A DNA stretch of 5,511 bases from Actinomycetes bacterium (GTDB lineage: Bacteria > Actinomycetota > Actinomycetes > Propionibacteriales > Propionibacteriaceae). The position numbers and the translations under genes were made by a program. Shown one piece after another: positions 1 to 4,767 of the stretch. The notes beneath the pieces were generated by a model. The model did no database searches, was not told the origin of the DNA, and saw nothing but the letters and a program-made list of their open reading frames with translations. The stretch covers positions 1 through 5,511 of the forward strand of contig JAEZHJ010000201.1 in NCBI GenBank assembly GCA_023436925.1. The letters run 5' to 3'. Each line of letters starts with the position of its first letter. Position 1 is the stretch's first letter.

Positions 1-87
1 CGCGACCTCTTCGAGGGCCAGCAGGTCGAGTTCGACACCGAGCGCGGCCAGCGCGGGATGCAGGCGACCAACATCCGCGCTCGCTGA
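1..87 (+). CDS. Cold-shock protein (CspA family), C-terminal fragment
   Basis: The frame is open from the first base and ends at TGA 85-87, leaving 28 visible residues. The tail contains LFEGQQVEFDTERGQRGMQA and then TNIRAR, which matches the last beta-strands of single-domain cold-shock proteins (typical actinobacterial ending: LxExQxVEFExxxxxKGPQATxVR). Members are about 65-70 residue OB-fold proteins that bind single-stranded RNA and DNA and act as RNA chaperones in the cytoplasm. The RNP1 and RNP2 motifs would lie upstream of the window, so they cannot be checked. The usual Pro in GPQA is Met here. The gene is followed after 16 bp by a long hairpin that probably ends its transcript. It could also be the C-terminus of a longer OB-fold protein, but the ending fits Csp well. 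Confidence 0.85.
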   Translation, partial: RDLFEGQQVEFDTERGQRGMQATNIRAR

Positions 88-103
88 TCACACAGCAGCC
101 TGA

Positions 104-149
104 CCGGGGCCCGGAGGCCGACGAGCACTCGTCGACCGCCGGGCCTCGG
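104..149 (+). terminator. Long stem-loop terminator after the cold-shock gene
   Basis: Bases 104-125 pair with 128-149. The inner part (109-125 with 128-144) is paired except for two mismatches (118/135 and 115/138), and the stem extends outward through 104-149 with one G-T pair. The turn is GCAC. No T-tract follows, as is common for actinobacterial hairpin terminators. It starts 17 bp after the Csp stop and lies before the convergent minus-strand gene ending at 262, so it may stop transcription from both sides. Confidence 0.7.
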
Positions 150-261
150 CGCATCCGGAGCCGGTTGGCGTGCTGGACGGGGCCGGGCCTGAGGTCCGCC
201 CACTAGCGCCACCCATGCCGCACCGGTGCCAGCGTGCCGCGCAGCACACGCGGGAGCCCGT
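150..261. other. Intergenic remainder between convergent genes
   Basis: Non-coding stretch between the Csp terminator and the stop of the PemK-like gene. The only notable structure is a perfect 10-bp palindrome GCACCGGTGC at 220-229, too short to assign. No gene or promoter could be supported here. Confidence 0.4.
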
Positions 262-801
262 TCAGCGGTAGTGCCGCAGGACCTCGCGGGCAACCCGTTC
301 GAACCGCTCCGGGGAAAGCCGGACCGAGATCCGGCGCACGGCGGTCGGGTCGATCCGCAGGATGCGGTTCACCCGCACCTCGCTCGGCCGGCCCTCGCGA
401 TCCCAGCCGCCGGTGCCGATGTCGCACCAATAGCGTCCCTGTTCGGCCTCCTGCCGCGCATCGCGGTCATGGTCCTTGGAGGTCATCGGCAGCGCCAGCA
501 GCCACGCCCCGTCGCGTCCGACCACCAGCACCGGACGGTCCTTGCCCCGGCTGTGGTCCTCCTCGTAGGGCACCCACGCCCAGACCACCTCGCCGGGGTC
601 GGCGTTGTCGTCCGGCACCGGCTGGTAGGACAGCACCGGAACTCCCGTGAAGTCGCCCGGGTAGCCGGTCGGCGACGAAGCCGGCGCCCGGCGCCCGGCT
701 GAGGGGCGGGGGAGCGGACGGGTGGCGGTTCGCAGCGCCCGGCGCGCCTCGCGCACCAGGGAGTTGCCAAGGGACTTCAGCAGACGGTCGACGGTAGGCA
801 C
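262..801 (-). CDS. PemK/MazF-family (toxin-fold) protein
   Basis: 179 residues from GTG 801 to TGA 262. Residues 1-55 are a basic, Arg/Pro/Ala-rich leader without clear fold. The domain lies at about 68-179. GEVVWAWVPYEED at 70-82 is the conserved first strand, KDRPVLVVGR at 87-96 carries the conserved Arg (R89) of the MazF/PemK RPVLV motif, and TSKDHD at 107-112 supplies the Thr/Ser of the second motif. SEVRVNRILRID at 140-151 fits the later strand. MazF and PemK are sequence-specific endoribonucleases, but this long actinobacterial subfamily (GEVVW.WVPYEED..KGKDRPVL) is largely uncharacterised, and ribonuclease activity here is inference. The GTG start was chosen because it falls just after the preceding stop with GGTGG four bases ahead; a later in-frame GTG at 756 has no ribosome site. 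It lies 20 bp behind the membrane-protein gene, so co-transcription is likely. No antitoxin-like small gene adjoins it. Confidence 0.82.
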   Translation of the reverse strand: MPTVDRLLKSLGNSLVREARRALRTATRPLPRPSAGRRAPASSPTGYPGDFTGVPVLSYQPVPDDNADPGEVVWAWVPYEEDHSRGKDRPVLVVGRDGAWLLALPMTSKDHDRDARQEAEQGRYWCDIGTGGWDREGRPSEVRVNRILRIDPTAVRRISVRLSPERFERVAREVLRHYR

Positions 802-821
802 CCAGCCACCGTAGCGGGGGA

Positions 822-1583
822 TCAGCGGTAACGCGGCAACGGGCCGTAGACGACGTGCTCGGGCGGCTCGGAGAAGACCGGCTCGTGCCGGCGGACCGCC
901 TGCCAGGCCGCGAAGTAGCGGGTCGAGGGGGGCAGCCACAAGGCGGCGGCTGCCACCGCTGCCAGTACGGGGACCGCCCAGGCCAGCGGGTTCAGCATCA
1001 GCGCCAGCAGGGAGGCGCCGAAGGCGACCAGGCCGAACCAGCGCGTCCAGCGGCGGCCGTCGTAGGCGTAGTAGCCGGTGATCGCCGACAGCGTCCCGAC
1101 CACCAGGGTGATCGCGGTCACCGCCACCGCCAGCAGCACCCGGGCCAGGGAGCCCGGGGCGGTGTCGAACTGGGCCATCAACCAGGAGGCCTCGGCGAAC
1201 CGGTCGACGGCGTCCCAGTAGATCCAGATGGTGGCGGCCCCGACCACCGCGACGGCGAGGTAGCTGGCCACGGTGGCGACCCAGATCGTCGCGAGCCGGG
1301 TCGGCTCGCCGGTGCGTGGGCTGATGGCGACGCTGTGGCGGGCGTCGGGGGAGGGGGCCGACCAACTGGCGATCGCGGCGATCCCGCCGGAATCCGCGGC
1401 GGTGGTCGCGGGAACGGAGGCGGAATCCGCGGCGGTGGTCGCGGGAACAGAGGCGGGATCTGCGGCGCCGGCGGTCGCGTCCGGTTCGACCTGCGGGGCG
1501 GAACCCGGTGCGGCGGCGGTCGGCGCGGCGGGTGCGGACGCGGGAACTGGGCGCGGCTCGCGCTGCTGCTCCGGCTCGGTCAT
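822..1583 (-). CDS. Four-helix membrane protein with Pro/Ala/Thr-rich N-terminus
   Basis: 253 residues from ATG 1583 to TGA 822; I do not recognise the family. Residues 1-95 are low-complexity, rich in Ala, Pro, Ser and Thr and probably disordered. They include the peptide ASVPATTAADS twice in tandem. Hydrophobic segments at about 98-122, 147-170, 182-199 and 200-217 predict four transmembrane helices, the last two forming a tight hairpin around Asn-Pro. The Arg-rich turn YDGRRWTRW (173-181) between helices 2 and 3 would face the cytoplasm. The C-terminal tail of about 35 residues is soluble (TRYFAAWQAVRRHEPVFSEP). No signal peptide, metal site or catalytic motif is visible. The start is secured by AGGAGG at 1588-1593. 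It precedes the PemK-like gene by 20 bp and follows tetR by 78 bp, so it may be co-transcribed with either. The layout resembles the small actinobacterial membrane proteins with disordered N-terminal tails, but no function can be given. Confidence 0.85.
   Translation of the reverse strand: MTEPEQQREPRPVPASAPAAPTAAAPGSAPQVEPDATAGAADPASVPATTAADSASVPATTAADSGGIAAIASWSAPSPDARHSVAISPRTGEPTRLATIWVATVASYLAVAVVGAATIWIYWDAVDRFAEASWLMAQFDTAPGSLARVLLAVAVTAITLVVGTLSAITGYYAYDGRRWTRWFGLVAFGASLLALMLNPLAWAVPVLAAVAAAALWLPPSTRYFAAWQAVRRHEPVFSEPPEHVVYGPLPRYR
1388..1453 (-). repeat. 33-bp in-frame tandem duplication inside the membrane-protein gene
   Basis: Bases 1388-1420 and 1421-1453 are two adjacent 33-bp copies that differ at one base (G1416 against A1449). 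Each encodes the 11-residue unit ASVPATTAADS (with phase shift) in the disordered N-terminal region. Similarity fades into a degenerate third copy at 1454-1479 (GGGATC.GCGGC...GTCGCG). The copy length keeps the reading frame. Confidence 0.9.
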
Positions 1584-1587
1584 GCCA

Positions 1588-1593
1588 CCTCCT
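1588..1593 (-). promoter_or_regulatory. Ribosome binding site of the membrane-protein gene
   Basis: Reading the minus strand, AGGAGG is followed by TGGC and then ATG at 1583. This is a near-perfect anti-16S match, and it fixes the start of the membrane protein. Confidence 0.85.
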
Positions 1594-1602
1594 GACGGGC
1601 CA

Positions 1603-1630
1603 AGCTTAGCCAGCGTCGGTCGGTCGTCCC
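1603..1630 (-). promoter_or_regulatory. Candidate promoter for the membrane protein/PemK-like pair
   Basis: On the minus strand, TAAGCT at 1608-1603 fits the actinobacterial TANNNT -10. GGGACG at 1630-1625 sits 16 bp upstream as a weak -35. Transcription would start near 1597 and give a leader of about 13 bases carrying the AGGAGG site. The evidence is motif matching only; read-through from tetR is the alternative. Confidence 0.35.
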
Positions 1631-1645
1631 TGACGCGGTGGGCTG

Positions 1646-1658
1646 GGCCGCAGCGGCC
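1646..1658 (-). terminator. Short GC hairpin just after the tetR stop
   Basis: GGCCG (1646-1650) pairs with CGGCC (1654-1658) around a CAG loop, three bases beyond the TetR stop codon. The stem is only 5 bp and has no T-tract, so it may be a weak terminator or attenuator between tetR and the next gene, or chance in GC-rich DNA. Confidence 0.3.
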
Positions 1659-1661
1659 GGC

Positions 1662-2255
1662 TCACCACTGCTCGACGAGGTACTGCTGCAGCGCCAGCCC
1701 CATGCCGCGGACCAGTTCCTCGTCCTTCAGCGCGGCGAGCGAGCTGATCTCGAGGATGTCGCGGCCCATAACGAGCCCCAGCAGGGAGCAGACCGCGAGG
1801 TTCGCCCGGACGGCGGCGTTGGGGTGGCCCTGGGCGGCGGCGATCTTCATGAAGATCTCGCGGTTCAGGAACTCCACCAGCGGCCGGCGGGCGCCCTCGT
1901 CGCTCACCGAGGCCCGGAACATCGCGGTGAACCGGTCGCGGGCCCCGTCATCGTGCCAGGTGTGCGCGAACTCTCGGACGGCCCGTGCCCCGATCTCGGC
2001 GGTGGGGCCGGTCATGATCCGCTGCAGCATCGCCTCGGCGTTGAGCTCGAGGTCGAGCACCGACCGGCTGAACAGGTCGGCCTTGGAGTCGAAGTAGTGG
2101 TGGATCAGCGCCGGGTCGACGTCAGCCTCCCGCGCGATCGCCCGCAGTGAGACCTTGTCGTAGCCGAAGCGCGAGAAGAGCGTCAGCGCAGCGGTCAGGA
2201 TGGACTGCCGGGTGTCTGAGTTCCCCGGCCTTCGGCCTCTCGGCTTGCCTTCCAT
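1662..2255 (-). CDS. TetR/AcrR-family transcriptional regulator
   Basis: 197 residues from ATG 2255 to TGA 1662, the usual family length. The N-terminal DNA-binding domain runs from about 13 to 62: DTRQSILTAALTLFSRFGYD (helix 1), then the helix-turn-helix VSLRAIAREADVDPALIHHY, and FDSKADLF, which is the classic TetR Y-F-x-SK-x-xLF ending. Residues 65-197 are the helical ligand-binding and dimerisation domain; its pattern (MFRASVSDEGARRPLVEFL and VCSLLGLVMGRDILEI) resembles the common actinobacterial C-terminal subfamily often labelled TetR_C_16/17, which gives no ligand. The start was chosen from a purine-rich GGGGGAG site five bases before ATG and because TetR proteins normally begin 10-15 residues before this helix. 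It diverges from the HAD phosphatase gene, and a 20-bp palindrome lies in the shared gap, so it probably represses itself and that neighbour. It might also control the downstream membrane protein. Confidence 0.93.
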   Translation of the reverse strand: MEGKPRGRRPGNSDTRQSILTAALTLFSRFGYDKVSLRAIAREADVDPALIHHYFDSKADLFSRSVLDLELNAEAMLQRIMTGPTAEIGARAVREFAHTWHDDGARDRFTAMFRASVSDEGARRPLVEFLNREIFMKIAAAQGHPNAAVRANLAVCSLLGLVMGRDILEISSLAALKDEELVRGMGLALQQYLVEQW

Positions 2256-2270
2256 AGTTCTCCCCCCGGA

Positions 2271-2290
2271 CTGTTCCCCTATGGTGACAG
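2271..2290. promoter_or_regulatory. Candidate TetR operator between tetR and the HAD gene
   Basis: CTGTTCCCCTATGGTGACAG is an imperfect palindrome: 14 of 20 bases equal their reverse complement, with perfect outer arms CTGT/ACAG and inner CC/GG pairs. Its length suits a TetR dimer. It lies 16 bp from the tetR start and overlaps the -10-like box of the divergent HAD gene, so binding could repress both genes. Symmetry and position are seen; binding is inferred. Confidence 0.45.
2280..2285 (+). promoter_or_regulatory. -10-like box giving a probable leaderless HAD transcript
   Basis: TATGGT matches TANNNT and ends 6 bp before the GTG at 2292, the spacing expected when the first base of the start codon is also the transcript start. 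No Shine-Dalgarno sequence precedes the GTG, which fits leaderless translation. No convincing -35 hexamer is seen at 16-18 bp upstream. Confidence 0.45.
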
Positions 2291-2291
2291 G

Positions 2292-2933
2292 GTGGTAACT
2301 GCTCGCTGGCCGTACGTCCTGTTCGATCTGGACGGGACAGTAGCCGACACTGTCGCCCTCATTATGGCTTCTTATGATCACGCGCTGAATAAGGTCCTTG
2401 GACACCGCGCCGATCCGGAGCAGGTGCGCGGCTGGATCGGCCGGACACTCTGGGCGACCTTCGGGGAGCACTGGCCGAGCCGGGCGGGTGAGCTGGTGGA
2501 GACCTACCGCACCTGGAATCGGGCCAATGCGCACCGGTTGGTCGCCAGCTACCCCGGCATACCCGAGCTCATCGACGACCTCGCCGCGGCGGGGATCACG
2601 TCCGGGATCGCGACCTCCAAGGGCCGCGACGCCGCGGTGGAGAGTGCGCAGTTGGCCGGCGTCCGGCTGCCCGTCACGGTGGCGCTGGAGGACACCGAGG
2701 TCCACAAACCCAACCCCGAGCCCTTGCTGCTCGCCCTGGCTCGCCTGGGCGGCTCGCCCGGCTCGGCGGTCTATGTGGGTGACGCGGTGGTGGACGTCCA
2801 GGCCGCCCGTGCGGCCGGGCTGGACGCCATCGCGGTCACCTGGGGGGCCGGGGACGCCGAGGCGCTGGCCGCCGCGGGGCCGACCGCGGTCGCCACCACC
2901 GTCGAGGAGTTGCGGGCCCTGCTGCTGGGCTGA
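2292..2933 (+). CDS. HAD-superfamily hydrolase, phosphoglycolate phosphatase-like
   Basis: 213 residues, GTG 2292 to TGA 2931-2933. All four HAD motifs are present: motif I FDLDGT with the nucleophile D12 and acid/base D14; motif II IATSKG with T108; motif III K139 in HKPNPEP; motif IV VGDAVVD with D164 and D168. Residues about 18-85 form the C1 helical cap typical of Gph, PpaX and beta-phosphoglucomutase relatives. Length and the VHKPNPEP/YVGD pattern fit the Gph/PpaX branch, so a cytoplasmic Mg-dependent phosphatase acting on phosphoglycolate, pyrophosphate or another small phosphoester is likely, but the substrate cannot be read from the sequence. GTG is the only reasonable start upstream of motif I. 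The ATG at 2281 is in another frame and stops after five codons. The gene diverges from tetR. The first 40 codons use more A/T-ending codons than the rest. Confidence 0.93.
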   Translation: MVTARWPYVLFDLDGTVADTVALIMASYDHALNKVLGHRADPEQVRGWIGRTLWATFGEHWPSRAGELVETYRTWNRANAHRLVASYPGIPELIDDLAAAGITSGIATSKGRDAAVESAQLAGVRLPVTVALEDTEVHKPNPEPLLLALARLGGSPGSAVYVGDAVVDVQAARAAGLDAIAVTWGAGDAEALAAAGPTAVATTVEELRALLLG

Positions 2934-2961
2934 GCGTGGCCCGTCCGCGGTCGACGGGTGT

Positions 2962-3046
2962 GTCCCCGTGTGCGGGAGAACCGTCCCCGTGTGCGGGAGA
3001 ACCGTCCCCGTGTGCGGGAGAACCGTCCCCGTGTGCCGGGAGACGG
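2962..3046. repeat. 21-bp tandem repeats (3 perfect copies plus 1 degraded)
   Basis: The unit GTCCCCGTGTGCGGGAGAACC occurs at 2962-2982, 2983-3003 and 3004-3024 without a single difference. A fourth copy follows at 3025-3046 with one inserted C and a changed end. Each unit can fold as CCCG-TGTG-CGGG, and neighbouring units can instead pair GGGA with TCCC around GAACCG, so two competing foldings exist. The array starts 28 bp after the HAD stop and runs to the base before the terminator hairpin. It looks like a shortened type I-E CRISPR repeat but there are no spacers. Function is unknown; a role in transcript ending or 3'-end stability of the HAD mRNA is possible. Confidence 0.95.
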
Positions 3047-3082
3047 CGAAGGGCCGACCCGCGGGTGCGGATCGGCCCTTCG
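3047..3082. terminator. Bidirectional terminator between convergent HAD and CoA-transferase genes
   Basis: Bases 3047-3057 pair perfectly with 3072-3082 (11 bp, CGAAGGGCCGA against its complement). After one C-A mismatch the stem continues as CCGC/GCGG (3059-3062 with 3067-3070) around the loop GGGT. It lies 10 bp past the CoA-transferase stop and about 113 bp past the HAD stop, with no T-tract. It can serve both strands. Confidence 0.8.
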
Positions 3083-3092
3083 AAGCTGCCGG

Positions 3093-4604
3093 TCAGGCGG
3101 GGAGCATCGTCCCGGTCTCCAGGAAGCGGAGGTGCCAGGAGTGGGCCTGCCGCAGGTCGTGCGGGGTGTGCAGCCCGTTGGCGACCTTCAGCGAGTGCTC
3201 GTAGTACTCCTGGAGCATCGGACGGTACGCCGGGTGCGCACAGTTCTCGATGATCTTCTTGGCCCGCTGCTTGGGGGACAGGCCACGCAGGTCGGCCAGG
3301 CCCTGCTCGGTGATCAGCACCTGCACGTCGTGCTCGGTGTGGTCGTGGTGGGAGACCATCGGGACGATCGCCGAGATCGCGCCGCCCTTGGCCACCGACG
3401 GGGTGACGAAGGCCGAGATGTAGGCGTTGCGGGTGAAGTCCGCCGAGCCGCCGATGCCGTTCATCATCCGCGAACCCATGATGTGGGTGGAGTTCACGTT
3501 GCCGTAGATGTCGGCCTCGATCATGCCGTTGCAGGCGATGACGCCCAGGCGGCGGATCATCTCGGGGTGGTTGGAGATCTCCTGGGGCCGCAGGATGATC
3601 TTGCTGCGGTACTCCTTGGCCTTGTCGTTCATGGTCTGGGCGTACTCCGGGCTGAGCGAGAAGGCGGTCGCCGAGGCGATCGTCATCTTGCCGGAGTCGA
3701 TCAGGTCGACCATGCCGTCCTGGATCACCTCGGTGTAGGAGGTGAGGTAGTCGAAGGGGCCCTCCAGCAGGCCGGCCAGCACGGCGTTGGCGATGTTGCC
3801 CACACCGGACTGCAGCGGCAGCAGGTTCTTCGGCAGCCGGTGGTGCTTGACCTCGTTGGCCAGGAAGTCGAGCAGGTGGGCGGCGATCGCGCGGGAGTCG
3901 TCGTCCAGCGGCTTGAACGGCGTGTTCCGGTCGGGATCGTCGGTCTCGATGACCGCGACGACCTTCTTCGGGTCGACCCGGAAGTTGCGCTGGCCGATCC
4001 GGTCACCGGGGTGGGTCAGCGGGACCGGCAGCCGGTTCGGGGGCAGCGCCGCCCGGTAGTAGATGTCGTGCATGCCCTCGAGGTCGCGGCTCTGCCACGA
4101 GTTCACCTCGAGGATGATCTGCTCGGCTTCTTGCAGGTAGGTCTTGTTGTTGCCGACCGAGCTGGAGGGGACCAGTTCGCCGTCCTCGGCGATCGCGGTC
4201 ACCTCGACCACGGCCATGTCGAGCTTGCCCAGGAAGCCCTCCCACACCATCGGGGCGAGGTGGGACAGGTGGATGTCGGAGTACTCCGAGGTGCCGTCGT
4301 TGATCTTGGCCCGCATGATCGGGTCGGACTGGTACGGGGTGCGGAAGGCGACGCCGTCCACCTCGGCCAGGGCGCCGTCCAGTTCGGGGGCGGTGGACGC
4401 GCCGGTCCACATCCCGATCTTGAACTCCTCGCCGCGGTCGTGGGCCTCCTTGATCTGCGCGGCGAGCGCGACCGGCACCTCCTTGGGGTACCCGGCGCCG
4501 GTGAACCCGGAGAAGCCGACATTCATGCCGTGCTTGATCAGCTTCGCTGCCTCCTCAGCGGTGGTGACCTTGCTGCGGAAGGCTGCGTTTTCAATCCGGG
4601 ACAT
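3093..4604 (-). CDS. cat1: Acetyl-CoA hydrolase/transferase family, probable succinyl-CoA:acetate/propionate CoA-transferase
   Basis: 503 residues from ATG 4604 to TGA 3093, full length for the Cat1/ActA/AarC family (about 500-515). The N-terminal domain opens with VGFSGFTGAGYPK (29-41); conserved signatures follow: PYQSDPIMRAKIN (90-102), YSDIHLSHL (108-116), PSSSVGNNKTYL (146-157) and ILEVNSWQSRDLEGMHDI (164-181). The C-terminal domain has QSGVGNIANAVLAGL (265-279), the catalytic glutamate E292 in SYTEVIQDG (equivalent to the glutamyl-CoA residue of AarC), YGNVNSTHIMGSRMMNGIGG and SEQG-like TEQGLADLRG (432-441). The enzyme moves CoA between succinyl-CoA and acetate or propionate in the cytoplasm through a glutamyl-CoA intermediate; in propionic bacteria such enzymes join the Wood-Werkman cycle to acid release, elsewhere they form acetyl-CoA from acetate. 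Preferred acid cannot be told. The start is set by GAGGAG at 4609-4614; a longer frame to 4712 lacks family homology. It is transcribed alone, away from DUF1015 by 163 bp. Confidence 0.93.
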   Translation of the reverse strand: MSRIENAAFRSKVTTAEEAAKLIKHGMNVGFSGFTGAGYPKEVPVALAAQIKEAHDRGEEFKIGMWTGASTAPELDGALAEVDGVAFRTPYQSDPIMRAKINDGTSEYSDIHLSHLAPMVWEGFLGKLDMAVVEVTAIAEDGELVPSSSVGNNKTYLQEAEQIILEVNSWQSRDLEGMHDIYYRAALPPNRLPVPLTHPGDRIGQRNFRVDPKKVVAVIETDDPDRNTPFKPLDDDSRAIAAHLLDFLANEVKHHRLPKNLLPLQSGVGNIANAVLAGLLEGPFDYLTSYTEVIQDGMVDLIDSGKMTIASATAFSLSPEYAQTMNDKAKEYRSKIILRPQEISNHPEMIRRLGVIACNGMIEADIYGNVNSTHIMGSRMMNGIGGSADFTRNAYISAFVTPSVAKGGAISAIVPMVSHHDHTEHDVQVLITEQGLADLRGLSPKQRAKKIIENCAHPAYRPMLQEYYEHSLKVANGLHTPHDLRQAHSWHLRFLETGTMLPA

Positions 4605-4608
4605 ACTT

Positions 4609-4614
4609 CTCCTC
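4609..4614 (-). promoter_or_regulatory. Ribosome binding site of the CoA-transferase gene
   Basis: On the minus strand GAGGAG is followed by AAGT and ATG 4604. It decides the start over the upstream in-frame ATG at 4712, which would add 36 residues with no resemblance to the family. Confidence 0.85.
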
Positions 4615-4641
4615 GCGGGGACGTGGCTTGGTACATCTCCC

Positions 4642-4647
4642 ACGTTA
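4642..4647 (-). promoter_or_regulatory. Candidate -10 box for the CoA-transferase gene
   Basis: TAACGT on the minus strand (4647-4642) fits TANNNT and would give a leader of about 30 bases that includes the GAGGAG site. No clear -35 is visible, so this rests on one short motif. Confidence 0.25.
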
Positions 4648-4688
4648 GCTGCTGCCTGCCTAGTCGCGGGCGGGTTTGGCGAGATCCG

Positions 4689-4758
4689 TGCGGGCTCCGC
4701 AAGGACTCCCACGCCCGGGTGGAAGCAGTGGTCATCCGGCCAGCCGCAGGCGGCCCGG
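4689..4758 (-). terminator. Hairpins after the DUF1015 gene, possible terminator
   Basis: Between DUF1015 and the CoA-transferase gene two GC hairpins follow the DUF1015 stop. At 4736-4758, CCGG and GCCG pair with CGGC and CCGG around CAGG, with a 3-base bulge. At 4689-4701, TGCGG pairs with CCGCA around GCT. Neither has a T-tract and both are modest, so termination here is only a suggestion; partial read-through into the CoA-transferase gene is possible. Confidence 0.3.
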
Positions 4759-4767
4759 ACGCCCGGC

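Noticed and set aside
262..1365. Start of the PemK-like gene extended to 1365
   Set aside because: The extension overlaps the membrane-protein gene in another frame and is Arg/Gly/Pro-rich shadow sequence. Family homology begins well after GTG 801.
855..1595. Gly/Arg-rich + strand frame opposite the membrane-protein gene
   Set aside because: Low-complexity shadow of the minus-strand coding sequence, without a ribosome site or recognisable domain.
1273..2097. + strand frame spanning the membrane-protein and tetR genes
   Set aside because: It crosses two supported minus-strand genes and their gap, with Ser/Arg/Ala-rich composition typical of antisense frames.
2281..2298. ATG at 2281 as start of the HAD gene or as a leader peptide
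   Set aside because: It is out of frame with the HAD gene and stops after five codons. It lies inside the -10-like box and is probably not transcribed.
1662..2705. Start of the tetR gene extended to 2705
   Set aside because: The extra 150 residues are antisense to the HAD gene and carry no domain. ATG 2255 has a ribosome site and gives the normal TetR length.
2962..3046. A type I-E CRISPR array
   Set aside because: The units resemble part of an I-E repeat, but they are 21 bp long and directly adjacent, with no spacers and no cas genes in the window.
3093..4712. Start of the CoA-transferase at 4712
   Set aside because: The 36 extra residues do not resemble the family, and GAGGAG before ATG 4604 fixes the shorter protein.
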